Of a DNA stretch of 64,000 nt, positions 46,450 through 56,379 are shown piece after piece (position 1 is the first letter of the stretch; each line of letters opens with the position of its first letter). The notes under the pieces were generated by a model that searched no databases, had not been told where the DNA came from, and was given only the letters and a program-made list of their open reading frames with translations. This DNA comes from Forficula auricularia (lineage: Eukaryota > Arthropoda > Insecta > Dermaptera > Forficulidae). The position numbers were made by a program, and so were the translations under genes. The stretch is from NCBI GenBank assembly GCA_024734495.1, contig JALMQS010000085.1, forward strand, positions 19,640,021-19,704,020, in the 5' to 3' direction.

Positions 46450-46534
46450 TTTAATGTTGTTTTTGACTGTGATGAAATTCTAGGAGAGGTGATGAAGGTA
46501 TCAGCCAAATTTTTGTGCCTGCTACAATAAAACT

Positions 46535-46589
46535 CCCAGAATGAGACGTTTCGGCCTAAATTTTATTGGGCAATCCTCAGTTATTGGAA
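46535..46589 (-). ncRNA. Hammerhead-like motif, GGCC family, left copy
   Basis: On minus: arm CCAATAA, CTGAGGA (fits CTGAnGA), extra T, stem II TGCC/GGCC-type around CAATAAAATTTA, GAAACGTC, then TCATTCTGG. Stem I pairs at 4 of the first 5 positions. The right copy is at 47067-47121. Confidence 0.5.
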
Positions 46590-46700
46590 TTTTTTTTTTT
46601 AATGATATTGATGTGAGAAGGAGATACACCAGAAGGTCCATCCTCTAAAGGCCTGTATGGGCTGGCCCCTCAATCGTGAAAAGAACAGAGTACAAGGAAA
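46585..46700 (-). mobile_element. Retroposon-like repeat with poly(A), copy 1
   Basis: On plus a poly(T) run is followed by AATGATATTGATGTGAGAAG, then CTCTAAAGGCCTGTATGG and TCGTGAAAAGAACAGAGT. The same order with drift is at 55870-55990. Read on minus it ends in poly(A), as a SINE or LINE 3' end would. Confidence 0.45.
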
Positions 46701-46861
46701 AGAAGCCGGGATCACGAGCCAAATCTCAGAAAGTTAGATATAGTCCAATTTACTAAGTTTTTAGGGGCTTCGAGCAGTGGTAAATTCTCCGCGCGATAAA
46801 TTAAGTTAAACTTATCTCCCACTTAATTTTTATTACCAGACCCTATACTTACAGAAAAAAT

Positions 46862-46940
46862 GTCTGGGTATAGCCGGGAATCGAACCCGAGACCTCCGGG
46901 TTGCCAGCCAGTTATGCTGACCATTACACCAGGTAGGCGG
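46862..46940 (-). mobile_element. tRNA-derived SINE head
   Basis: On minus: A-box-like CTGGTGTAATGGTCAGCA, then a B-box GGTTCGATTCC with a perfect T-arm CGGGTTCGATTCCCG, in tRNA spacing. The acceptor stem does not pair. The pol III promoter boxes are well preserved, so it is a relatively young SINE or tRNA pseudogene. Confidence 0.6.
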
Positions 46941-47066
46941 ACAATTATACACATATAGTAATATATACAATCAATACATGTGATCGAATCAGGTACTGTC
47001 AATAATAAGAATTTGAGCCTCATGTAGTTGTATATATAATTGTATATATTACTATATGTGTATAAT

Positions 47067-47121
47067 TTCCGATAACCGAGGATGGCCAAATAAAATTTAG
47101 GCCGAAACGTCTGATTCTGGA
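47067..47121 (+). ncRNA. Hammerhead-like motif, GGCC family, right copy
   Basis: Arm CCGATAA, CCGAGGA (U4 changed to C), extra T, stem II GGCC with GGCC around a 12-base AT loop, GAAACGTC, then TGATTCTGG. Stem I pairs at 4 of 5 inner positions (one wobble). Confidence 0.5.
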
Positions 47122-47185
47122 AGTTTTGTTGTACCTACCAGGCGCAAAAATTTGACTGATACCTCCATCACCCTCCTAGAATTTC

Positions 47186-48427
47186 TATAATTCCATAAAG
47201 TATATTTTACTGATTGAGCCGTAAATTATTAACATTTAATACAGCGAAATTTCTAGTCCAGAGCATAATTTTTATTATATTTTTACTAAAATACAACAAC
47301 GACACATGTGAAATTACACATTTAAAATGTCGATTTTTACCATTTGAAATAGTAGAATTTAAAGTTAAGGTTGAGTATTTGTTAAAGTCACTGGCTGTTT
47401 TTACCATTTGAAACTTTAAAAATTGAATCTTTTCTTGTTATTATTTCTCTCACAACATAGTATAAAATAGTATTTTTCAAGTGTTTTCACATTTTACTTA
47501 GTAATATTTCACAATTTGCCTTCTTCGTTCCGAGTTACTATTTTAAATAGTAAAAAGTAACCAAAATCTGAGCATAATTTGACATTTATTGTTTTCCGTG
47601 TATACTGTATATCGCTCATTTGTTGCAACATTGTCATACTAACTCATTAAGCTGATGTGGTCATCCTCATGACTTTACCATACACCTGGCCCCTCTCTTA
47701 TACAGGCCTGTGGAGAGCTCTTACGGGCCCTGGGGCAAAATCAAACCAGCGGGCCTCTCAATGCTGGGACAAATAAAAGTACTACATTTTTTAATTTGTA
47801 AAATGTTTTATTATTTAACAAATAAATAAATTCGTACCTTAATATGCTTTGTTACCAAATTTTGGAATTTTATATTTTTATTCATAATAAGTAATAGTTT
47901 GGGAGAGATTAGCTCAAGATAGAATAATTTGGAGAGACATCACACGAGAGGCTCGAGCTGTACAAAGGCGTTGTGGCCATCTTAAGAAGATAAGAAGTAC
48001 TTACCTAATAGATTTTAGTAGTACAAAAATTTAATTAACAGTGATAGTGCCGGCCACTTTTGGGACCGCCCCTTCTCGTCGGGCCTGACGACCCTCCCAC
48101 CGCCCATTTTGTGAAGTTAGTTATTGCATTTTTAGTCTATCGGGGGCCCACTGATTATGTAGATACTTATATAAAATTTGGCCCAGACTGGTGAGACTAT
48201 TTTATTAGAAATATTAGATTTTCATTCAAATTGAAAGAATGCATTTGAATTGAAAGTACTATTTTTTCAACTTAATTATTATTCTTGGCGAATTTAACTT
48301 GGCTGTGTCCTAGATTTCCCTACTTTTTCGAACTTGGCCTGGTTTTCACAGACGTGTTTTAGGTGGCATATTTCTTTCTGAAAGCGTTTGTCGTAAAGAT
48401 ATTTCAAATTTAATTGAATAGTAAGTA
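47186..48427. other. Repeat fragments, no gene recognised
   Basis: The segment 47700-47770 (GGCCTGTGGAGAGCTCTTAC, GGGCCCTGGGGCAAAAT) looks like a DNA-transposon end. A single 115-type unit lies at 48105-48185. The phrase CCTAGATTTCCCTACTTTTT then CGAACTTGGCCTG near 48310 also occurs near 23425. No coding part seen. Confidence 0.35.
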
Positions 48428-48628
48428 AAGATAAGAGTAAATAAATATTTTATTTAATATGGATTTACTATGAGTTATATACTGGGTCACTTATTTCACA
48501 TTAAATGTGAAATAAGTGACCCAGTATCCTTAACTCATAGTAAATCCATATTAAATAAAATATTTATTTACTCTTATCTTTATTAAAGATGTTTCACCTT
48601 GCACCAACACCACAATCTCTACTGATTA
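48428..48628. mobile_element. Palindromic Penelope-type insertion with a TSD of about 10-13 bp
   Basis: Flanked by TGAATAGTAAGTA at 48415-48427 and 48629-48641. The core is a near-perfect palindrome: AAGATAAGAGTAAATAAATA ... GACCCAGTA and its complement, centred near 48508. The 3' side adds GATGTTTCACCTTGCACCAA, CACCACAATCTCTACTGAT. The same sequence family makes up 54584-54960 and 32760-32965. Confidence 0.75.
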
Positions 48629-48827
48629 TGAATAGTAAGTACCTACATGGAAAGATTTAGAATTAGAAAAGAAATACCGAATTAGGTGAATTCAGCAGAA
48701 ATTCTTAATTGGTTGAAACACCCTCAAAGCTGCCTAAAAATATGTGCCTGTAGAATATATTCTCTGATAAAAACATGTTTCGGGTTTGATGTGACCCCAC
48801 GAGTGTGCCAATGGAACTTTCTTAGGG

Positions 48828-48961
48828 CCGGTTGTATGTCGCAAAGTAGCTTTTTACAACTAACAAAGGGTAGATGGTAAATGGAGGAACTTGGACGGCA
48901 GTTCCTCCATTTACCCTTTGTTAGTTGTAAAAAGCATTTACTTTGCGACATACAACCGGCT
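48828..48961. mobile_element. Palindromic miniature element
   Basis: Arms of about 64 bases, GCCGGTTGTATGTCGCAAAG at 48830 and its complement ending at 48959, joined by a loop of about 8 bases (GGACGGC region). The inner part TAACAAAGGGTAGATGGTAA pairs with the right arm with a few changes. Single copy here; flanks TCTTA and TCTCA might be a 5-bp duplication. Confidence 0.65.
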
Positions 48962-50853
48962 CTCAGACTTTTCCGATCTTAAGTTAGTTTTCGTGAGTAT
49001 CACAATCCAGATACACCGGCACAGAAAAGCTAATGGTTAAAATTATTTTTCTTTACGTTTCAGACATTTTAAAACACAATGAGAATAAAAAATGGACTGA
49101 GTCCAATATTATTGCCTTCCTCCCAACAGACCGTGCTCGTGAGCTATGAAATATTCTCTAATTTTGTGTTATATTTTGTCATCTTTTGACCATTTGTCAT
49201 TTTCAAGAGAATTCTTTCCGTGTAATTTTAGATGGTGTTATCGATATTCGCTTAATTTCATCAGGATCGCCAAAGAACTGTCACAATATCAAGTGGGTCA
49301 TAAATAAAATTGGGTCACCGGTTATGAGATAAAGTTTATTCATTCGGGTACGTAGGGTTGGCAGGCTCATGCAAAATGGGAGGGTATTGGCTAAGGGCCC
49401 AATGGTAGCCCCCAATACAAAAGAGGATAGGAAACTACCCATCGATTGCGACTAAAACCCTTTTATCACTTCTTAGTCAAAATGAAGAGAAGCTTCGGCG
49501 TAAGATTGTGTCACATTTGAGATGTCTCGACAGTAATATCGGAATTATTTCTTCTTAATATCAGAAATTTCAAGGGCCGGAGAACCTGAAAATTGTAATT
49601 AAGAGCGAATTTGAAAAATATACATTCATGATTAATTGCTAACTTCCAAACACTCCCATTAGGCTACCAGAGTTGAGAAAATTACTATAAAAAAGTAGAG
49701 AAATACAAAATACGGAAATATATTCATTTTAAGTATTTCAAATTCAAAATATACTTGTATAAAATTGTTAAAATATAAAATACGTATTTCAGAAATAGTA
49801 GAAAGCAATTGTGTAGAAATTGGATCATTTGTTGATTTCGTTTACTGTCTTCACAAATTAACATTACATATAGGTAGGAACATAGACTAAATTTATTTCA
49901 TGTTTTATTATTTTGTTTTGTTATACCTATGAAATTTTTACTGTCGAATACATTCGCTTTTTCTGACTTTCTAAAACCTTTTATTTATCGTTGGTTCAAT
50001 TATTTTTATTCCTGTGATATATATATATATATATATATATATCAATTATAAATATGTATATGCCATGGTTCCATTTGAAAAAATTGAGTATTAACAACTT
50101 TTTGATTTTCAGAAATCAACGATTATTATGGTCATCCTGGATATAAAATTTCAATTTTTATGATTAAGTAAGATTCATTAATGTGTAATTAAGAGTTCTG
50201 ATTGATCAAATTAATTCTAAAAACAATAGTTTAATTATTATTAATTTTTAAAGATGAACTCTAAATTGGTAGATTTTACAAACTATGTAAAATAAATAAG
50301 AAATTATAAATTTTAGACATCAATTGCATTATACAATATCACTTAGTTTTTAACACTTAATCTAATGACGCAAAATATTTGGGGAGTTTTGAGGGTTCAA
50401 AAGTTGTTAATAATTTATTTAAAAAAAGCATATTCCAAAACATATACCAGTCAAAGTTCAAAATTTTCCCTCAACTCCTTCCATGAAAACTTTTAATGAA
50501 CGAGTTCTGTGGGACACTCTGTATTTATGTATGTTTATTTTCATCAAGCAGAGGACAACCTCTTTGTTTCTCTTTATGAGTCAACAACTCTGCAAATCAA
50601 AATCTTTTCATATAAAATTATAGTTGACTTGTATTTATACTATTGAATGTGTGATTTCTTGTAGTGCAAAGTGCAAAATACCTATTCTGACGGATATTGT
50701 ATTGATTTGAAAAATTAATTAGATTAATTAAATTAGGATGGATGGGGGAGGGGTTCGAAAAATTTCAATATAATTTTTTATATTTAATTTGATTGAACAA
50801 GGGGGGCCGCTGAGTGATAAAGTATTTAGATGGAGTCATCAATTTATTTTATA
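48962..50853. other. No gene recognised; one GCAGAG copy
   Basis: A complex segment at 49060-49600 without recognisable coding capacity, then AT-rich DNA with a (TA)n tract at 50019-50041. Confidence 0.35.
50548..50593 (-). repeat. GCAGAG-hairpin dispersed repeat, best minus copy
   Basis: GCAGAG (50593-50588 on minus) and CTCTGC (50553-50548) pair perfectly. Between them on minus: TTGTTGA, CTCATAAAGAG, AAACAAAG, TTGTC. GAAACAA and TTGTC give the same ACAA/TTGT mini-stem as at 33024. Flanked by ATTTGC and TTGATG. Confidence 0.5.
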
Positions 50854-51108
50854 CTAGCTGCAAGGCGGCCCTCTTGCTAGCCAGGGGGCTCGCCTCCTGA
50901 CGCCCCCCCCCCCGAAACCTACCCAGCACCCCACCCACCCCACCAGCCCAATGTACAGACAAAACCTTAATTTAATATATATATATAGATAATTTCATTT
51001 AAATTGGTAACCATGACGACTGTTTTTGTTGGGGGACGGACATAGGTAAATACATAGATAGATAGGTACATACAGAGGCAGGCACAAATGCGCTTTAGTA
51101 GTATAGGA
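50854..51108 (-). mobile_element. Complete non-autonomous Helitron, 255 bp
   Basis: On minus it starts TCCTATACTACTAAAGCGCA after an A and ends with hairpin GCAAG...CTTGC, AG, CTAG, followed by T. Both ends are canonical: 5' TC, 3' hairpin about 2 bases before CTAG, insertion between A and T without target duplication. The interior is a TAGA/CATA microsatellite and a C-rich tract. No coding capacity, so it depends on a helper. Confidence 0.8.
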
Positions 51109-51923
51109 TTAGTTAAAAAATATAAATTAAATTCTTTACTCATTGAATTCTCATATAAAATATTGTCTCTGTTTTTTTTTCCAGACTGTAGTATAAAGTA
51201 GATTAATTTTTGTTATTCTAGGAACGGCCTTTTTGACAAAATGAATATCAGATTTAGATATTTATCATTAAAAATGATTAATTTTCCGAAACTGCAAAAT
51301 AGCGTACCGAGTCTCTTTTTTCTTCCAATTCGAAATTACAAAAGATTTTTCTTCAATCAATTGTGAATAATTAAGACTTAAAAAGGATTCCAATTGATCA
51401 TAACAACGATTCATCTCATTCTTTACTTACTCGTAAATTAATTATTCGAATTGATTTTGATTGCGATTCTCATCCAAACAAAAGAAATTCCTTGGACGTT
51501 CATTGGCTAGGGATTCCCCTCCACTCCTCCACTCTGCAAGTAAACCTTCTTTCCTCTCATGACTATATTATTCAGATTGTGGTTAAATTTTCGTTTCTTT
51601 TTTCTCTGTTCTCATCTCAATTTTCTCTCAATGTGTTTTCGTTATTTTTTTTCGAATATTTTTTGTCGACATGGCCATTTTCTTCCTTGTTCTCTGAATG
51701 GCCTTTCAGGCTCGCATTCGCCAACCCATTGCAAGTTGGCTTAACTGTTTTCTTCGGACTTTCCATTTGATAAGATGCTTGGCTGCTTGTCTGGATCTAC
51801 TATTTATTTCAAATCTGTAAACAAATTTAAAGAAAAGAAGGAAAACATAATTAAATGTATTTAAAAAAGCTATTAAAAAATATTAAAATCTGATTCTACC
51901 CCGAAAGCTCTAAAATAGCCCTA
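51109..51923. other. No gene recognised
   Basis: A pyrimidine-rich segment at 51480-51780 gives 92-codon and 61-codon open stretches that are F/S/L-rich and look like translated T-rich DNA. Possibly a LINE 3' part, unproven. Confidence 0.3.
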
Positions 51924-52505
51924 AAAAAGGTGACCCATCACAAATTAGCAATTACTGACATATCGCGATCACATCTGTTCTTCCCAAAATAATTGAAGAG
52001 GTTATTCACCGAGGGGTGAACCGCGATTGGAATTAGGTGTACACGTCTTTGAAATTATGTGGAATTATTTTGAAATTCGCTAGATAATGCCCCTTCATCT
52101 ATTGTCTTCTACTTGGAAATGAAAGTTGAAGTGGAAGTAGGTGTACACGATATTAGGTCGCGGTTCACCCCTCGTTATTAACCAACATGTCCTCCGTCAC
52201 TTAGATACCAACAAAATAATTCACAATAGGCAATATGGATTTAGATGTTACTGTTCTACAGGCGACATCTTAAATTATGTAACTCATACCTGGAACAAAA
52301 CTCTAGAGACTGTAAAAGAGAGACCCTTACAGTAGCCCTGCATAGCTCAAAGGCTTTTGACCAAGTTTGGCACAAAAATCTTCTTGCAAAACTGCCAGCC
52401 TTTGGCTTCACGCGTATACTTCGCAAATGGTTAGGAAGCTTTCGGGAAAATCGTAGTATTAGAGTGTGGTAGATGGAATGTCATCTGAATCTTTCTCTAC
52501 AAATT
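51924..52505 (+). pseudogene. I/CR1-like RT remnant interrupted by a miniature transposon
   Basis: RT N-terminal part: KGDPSQISNY, a stop, HIAITSVLPKIIEEVI, then the miniature element 52010-52174, then INQHVLRHLDTNKIIHNRQY, GFRCYCSTGDI, YVTHTWNKTLE, a frameshift, TLTVALHSSKAFDQVWHKNL, LAKLPAFGFTRILRKWLGSF and NRSIRVW before it decays. This corresponds to the region just upstream of the catalytic palm in the copy at 5994. YADD is not present. It is the third copy of this LINE family in the window and covers the most 5' part. Confidence 0.88.
52010..52174 (+). mobile_element. Miniature inverted-repeat transposon, copy 2, inside an RT gene remnant
   Basis: 165 bp with perfect 17-bp TIRs CGAGGGGTGAACCGCGA. 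Flanking 8-bp duplication TTATTCAC (52002-52009) and TTATTAAC (52175-52182), one mismatch. Removing the insert joins the RT codons for EEVI to INQH in frame, which proves an insertion. Matches copy 1 (29412-29569) in inverse orientation, including GGAATTAGGTGTACACGTCT. Confidence 0.9.
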
Positions 52506-52622
52506 CTTCTAACCAAAAAAGCTTGCTGTACTCCTTCTACCCTACGACCTTAAGTTGCAAATTTCATAGGTCTGAGACTTATGGCTGCGAAACTCGTTAT
52601 ATTGGTAGGTATAATTATTTTC

Positions 52623-52705
52623 ATCAATCATGGGACAACCTCAGTGATTTCTCTTTATGAATCAACTACTCTCGTAATAGTCCTAGCAAAACAAAATCTT
52701 TTCAA
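52623..52705 (-). repeat. GCAGAG-hairpin dispersed repeat, degenerate copy
   Basis: Plus blocks GGGACAACCTCAGTGATTTC, TCTTTATGAATCAACTACTC and GCAAAACAAAATCTTTTCA match the family. The first arm is TCATGG instead of GCAGAG, so the outer stem is lost. Confidence 0.45.
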
Positions 52706-52959
52706 GAAACCCCAATTGTTGAGACGTTGCCAATTTTGCCAAAAATCAAATTAAATTTCATATTAATGATGGTTTCAAAAAATAATGTACCCTGGTATTA
52801 TTTGAAAGAGAATCTTATTTTGGGCAGAATGAATTTTTTCCGAACCTTTATTTCTTCAATTAAAATCGCAAAAATTACAAAGAACGATTTGGGTATACTC
52901 TGTTAGAAAGAATAAGATAGTTTTATCTAAAATATGCGTAATAAACTCGCTATGAGACA

Positions 52960-53103
52960 GATATAAGGGTGCGTTTCATAAGAGAATGGAACAAACTCCC
53001 AGTAAATATAAGAAGTACAGGCACTTTGAAAGCAATTAAAAAGAAACTAAAAACTCATTGTCTTTTCTCTCATCACCTGACTCGGTAAAATAGTTTTCAT
53101 GAC
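52960..53103 (+). pseudogene. LINE RT C-terminal remnant
   Basis: Frame from 52969 to a stop at 53086: VRFIREWNKLPVNIRSTGTL, KAIKKKLKTHCLFSHHLTR. The REWNKLP motif followed by a basic K-rich end is the usual C-terminus of CR1-, I- and Jockey-type reverse transcriptases. Its 3' untranslated part continues after two later insertions to about 54475, ending GCCCTGGCCCGCTAATAAAA and an (ATT)n tail. Confidence 0.75.
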
Positions 53104-53275
53104 CTCTTGAAATTTATTGGATAAAAATACTTGGTAGGTTTCACATTAAGATATAAAAAAATAAAACGAATTTATTTTTGGAGAATCTTTAATCTCGATA
53201 ATATATATTTCGGGTGACTAACCCATCTTTAATAGTCTCAGCAGATCAGATGATATTAATATGGAATCAACTTCT

Positions 53276-53480
53276 ACCTTCGCCAATCATCTACATTTGA
53301 ATAAACACACCTCTTCTATTAGCCACCTAGTTCCGTTACATTTCGAAAGAAAGGGCTTACGTTTAGATTTTTAGAGTCAACGGAAATAAAATTAGCTCTC
53401 TCGAATAAAACGAATATACTAAATAATCAATTAGAAGTCAAGAAAAGTACAATCATTGATTACATTCTTTTAAATATTTG
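53276..53480 (+). pseudogene. Penelope-like element, C-terminal coding remnant
   Basis: Reads TFANHLHLNKHTSSISHLVP, LHFERKGLRLDF, a stop at 53370 caused by loss of one T, then in the next frame LESTEIKLALSNKTNILNNQ and LEVKKSTIIDYIL. F-A-HL...N-H, HLVPL, KG-RLDLLE--EI and LNNQL are the pattern I know from the C-terminal (GIY-YIG nuclease) end of Penelope proteins. RT and the GIY-YIG catalytic part are absent. The copy at 58843 has the same break. Confidence 0.7.
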
Positions 53481-53928
53481 CAAATTTGTTTTGTGTGTAA
53501 ATTCTCATTTCTCAGAAGACCATTCAAAATTAAACAAAATAGACTTCTCTCTCACTAATTTTAAATATTTACCTCTTTTGTTATCTTAAAAATAAATTTT
53601 ACCATTGAGTTGTATTCAAATTCGAAATCCTCATTGCTCAAAAGGCCATTCAAAATTAAACAAAAGTAGACTTTCTACCTTTTTCTCCCTCAACTAATTT
53701 TTAAATATTTACCCTTTTGTTATCTTAAAAATAAATTTTACCATTGAGTTGTATTCAAATTCGAAATCCTCATTTCTCAAAAGGCCACTCAAAATTAAAC
53801 AAAAGTAGACTCCCTACCTTTTTCTCCCTCCACTAATTTTAAATATTTACCCTTTTGTTATCTTTAAAAAATAAATTTTACCATTGACTTGTATTCAATT
53901 TCGACTTATCCAGGTCAGTTACTTTCTG

Positions 53929-53975
53929 TTTCTCCTGAAGATGGGTTAGTCACCCGAAATATATTATCGAGATTA
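53929..53975 (+). ncRNA. Hammerhead-like motif, (TA)n stem III family, element 1
   Basis: TTTCTC arm, CTGAAGA, extra T, stem II GGGT with ACCC around TAGTC, GAAA, then a self-complementary AT tract (TATATTAT) in place of stem III, C, then GAGATT. Stem I pairs TCTC with GAGA. The (AT)n tract could form a longer intra- or intermolecular stem III. Confidence 0.5.
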
Positions 53976-54197
53976 AAGATTCTCCAAAAATAAATTCGTT
54001 TTATTTTTTTATATCTTAATGTGAAACCTACCAAGAATTTTTATCCAATAATTTTAAAAAATGTTTCACCAAGTACCAACACCAAATTCCTTAAAAACTA
54101 CTCTTGAAATTTATTAATCATTGTATCTGGGAAGTATATTTTTATTTCACTTGTTGTAAAAGTAATTATATATATAATATAGTTAAGTTTAAGAATT

Positions 54198-54330
54198 ATA
54201 GGATAAAAAATACTCGGTAGGTTTCACATTAAGACATAAAAATAAAACGAATTTATTTTTGGAGAGTCTTTAATCTCGATATATATATTTCGGGTGGCTA
54301 ACCCATCTTCAGGAGCAACAGAAAGTAACT
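54198..54330 (-). mobile_element. Penelope-like insertion 2, short (133 bp, 13-bp TSD)
   Basis: AAGTTTAAGAATT flanks it at 54185-54197 and 54331-54343. It contains only the inverted terminal segment: GGTAGGTTTCACATTAAGAC, GAATTTATTTTTGGAGAGTC, CTCGATATATATATTTCGGG and CCCATCTTCAGGAGCAACAG. A minus-strand hammerhead-like motif lies at about 54271-54316. It shares sequence with insertions 1 and 4 and interrupts the same LINE 3' part. Confidence 0.85.
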
Positions 54331-54583
54331 AAGTTTAAGAATTGTAATAAACATTATCATTTGCTGTAATATGTATGTTTAAAACAAAAAACAAAAAACT
54401 TGATTGTAAAATTTGAAGAGGGCTAATGAGGGTAATAAGCCCTGGCCCGCTAATAAAATTATTATTATTATTATTAAATATTGAGTACCTGCCTCATCAT
54501 TTTCTTCTGATAAACTGACTTTTAAACCTGCATTTTAGATATTAAGGCTTGGGATGAGAAAAATATCTAGTACCTATATAATG

Positions 54584-54960
54584 ATCAGTAGAGATTGTGG
54601 TGTTGGTGCAAGGTGAAACATCTTTAATAAAGATAAGAGTAAATAGATTTTATTTAATATGGATTTACTATGAGTTATGGATAATTGGGTCGCCTTATTC
54701 ACATTAAAAAATTAAAGATATAAAAATTTTCTTTTTCAATATATATATTTCGGGCTATCAACCCATCTTCAGGAAATACAGAAGGTAACTGGTTACCTCT
54801 GTATTTCCTGAAGATGGGTTGATAGCCCGAAATATATATATTGAAAAAAGAAAATTTTTTTATATCTTTTAATTTTTTAATTTTAATGTGAAATAAGTGA
54901 CCCAGTATCCTTAACTCATAGTAAATCCATATTAAATAAAATATCTATTTACTCTATCTT
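54584..54960. mobile_element. Penelope-type palindrome, insertion 3 (377 bp, 13-bp TSD)
   Basis: TACCTATATAATG flanks it at 54571-54583 and 54961-54973. The insert is nearly a perfect palindrome centred near 54793: AGATAAGAGTAAATAGATTT, ATATGGATTTACTATGAGTT, CGGGCTATCAACCCATCTTC and their complements. Each arm contains a hammerhead-like motif (minus 54740-54775; plus 54803-54850). The left end adds AGTAGAGATTGTGGTGTTGG and GCAAGGTGAAACATC, the complement of the 3' end at 48600. Confidence 0.85.
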
Positions 54961-54973
54961 TACCTATATAATG

Positions 54974-56267
54974 TTAAGTTATTTCTATATCTTTCGGCTC
55001 TAAAGTTGAACTTTATTGTTTGGCAATTTTCGATTCTTTTCATGGACGACAATTCAGAATGGAGAAGGAAGTGTAGCTCTTATCATTCGCAAGATCACTC
55101 TCTGCTTCGGTTCCTGTCCATTTAATTGTTAATTAATTCACTAATTATATCGAGAAGCATTGCGATAAATAACTTCCTTAAAATAGAACAACAAATTAAT
55201 TTTAAGTTCTCTGATTAACCACAGAAAATTTCCAGCCCAGGTATCACATATCACCAGGTGCATTTTCTTAATTAAAGGGAAACATTCTGCAGGGAAACCC
55301 ACTCCTTGCACAACTTTTTCTTAACTTTTAGTCAACTGTTACATATAGTAACACCACATAGATATGATATGATAATGAACTTTTGAATAAATTTTATAAA
55401 ATTTATGAATTGTAAGCTGGATGCACAGTGAACCAACCCTCAAACCAGAGCTCTATCGACTGGTCTGAAGGCGTTTGAGGCTCTGCTCACTTTATTTGGT
55501 TTTTTAGGGTTCGATACAAAAGTAAAACGAAACGCTATTAGTCCCGCTACAATGCCTGGCTGTCTATCAAAAATCTTATCAATAAAATCATAATAGAAAT
55601 CTGTCCGTCGGTCAGGGTATTGTAAATCGTAAACTAAATAAGATTAAAACTTGAAACTTAAAGGATATATACATTCATTTTCACAGGGAAGAGGAGAGTG
55701 TCCAGAGGACATGTATAAGGTTGGGGGGGGGGGTATATGATGATCAGAGGTGCTCTAAGGGAGAAGGATAGGGTCGGTTGGATGAATGGGGGCTAGAGGA
55801 AGTGGAAAGAGACCCGCCTCGCCGACGAAGTCAAAAATTAGTATTTAAATTTTAATCAAATTATTATTTTGAGGATTTTTTTTTTAATGATATTGATACA
55901 AAAAAAGATTCTCCAAAAAGGTACAACCTCTATAATCAGCTATAGACCCTTGTATCGTGAAAAGAATGCAGTGATAGGATCCCAGTGAAGTTATGTGATG
56001 ATGCTGGTCCATAAAAATGAAGGTTATGTGGAGCCGGAAAGACATAGATACAGATAAAAGTCATAGCTATAGACAAATTGTCGAATGTGTTTGTTCGGAT
56101 AGTGTCCAATTGTGAAGAGTTGTGCCTTGTCCTTCAGAACGAATACGAATGCTACAACAAAGAAACGAAAGAGAGATAGGAGATAAAAATAAAGAAGCCT
56201 ATATCTCTTAGGGTCTAGTTGCCATTCCTCCGACCTCAATTTACCAAGACCCGATTAGGACGTTACA

Positions 56268-56303
<36 letters not shown>

Positions 56304-56379
56304 GAGTACTTATATACTGAATTTCTGTTTAAAAACTCTATGTAAGCGGACGTATGGTCTGGACCTTCAAATTCCCATA
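54974..56379. other. Repeat fragments, no gene recognised
   Basis: At 55493-55600 GTTTTTTAGGGTTCGATACA, AACGCTATTAGTCCCGCTA and CTGTCTATC resemble a widespread arthropod repeat beginning TTTTTAGGGTTCCG (from memory). At 55870-55990 lies copy 2 of the retroposon-like repeat of 46585. A (TC)n tract is at 56270-56300. No gene recognised. Confidence 0.4.

Larger units (their letters stand above)
46450..47185. mobile_element. Penelope-type inverted pair enclosing retroposons
   Basis: The left arm (about 46460-46590) and right arm (47067-47185) are imperfect reverse complements: GGTGATGAAGGTATCAGCC, TTTTTGTGCCTGCTACAAT and GAGACGTTTCGGCCTAAATT against their complements. Each arm has a hammerhead-like motif. 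Between the arms lie a retroposon-like block (46585-46700) and a tRNA-like SINE (46862-46940). No coding remnant of Penelope is visible. Confidence 0.65.
53119..54100 (+). mobile_element. Penelope-like element insertion 1 (982 bp, 15-bp TSD)
   Basis: Bracketed by CTCTTGAAATTTATT at 53104-53118 and 54101-54115. Order: an inverted partial terminal segment (53119-53240, hammerhead-like box degenerate), a coding remnant (53276-53480), three tandem 125-137-bp units (53520-53900), then the direct terminal segment with a hammerhead-like motif (53929-53975) and the 3' end ACCAACACCAAATTCC. An inverted upstream copy of the terminal segment, a 5'-truncated body and a long TSD are hallmarks of Penelope-like retroelements. 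Inserted into the LINE remnant at 52960. Confidence 0.88.
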
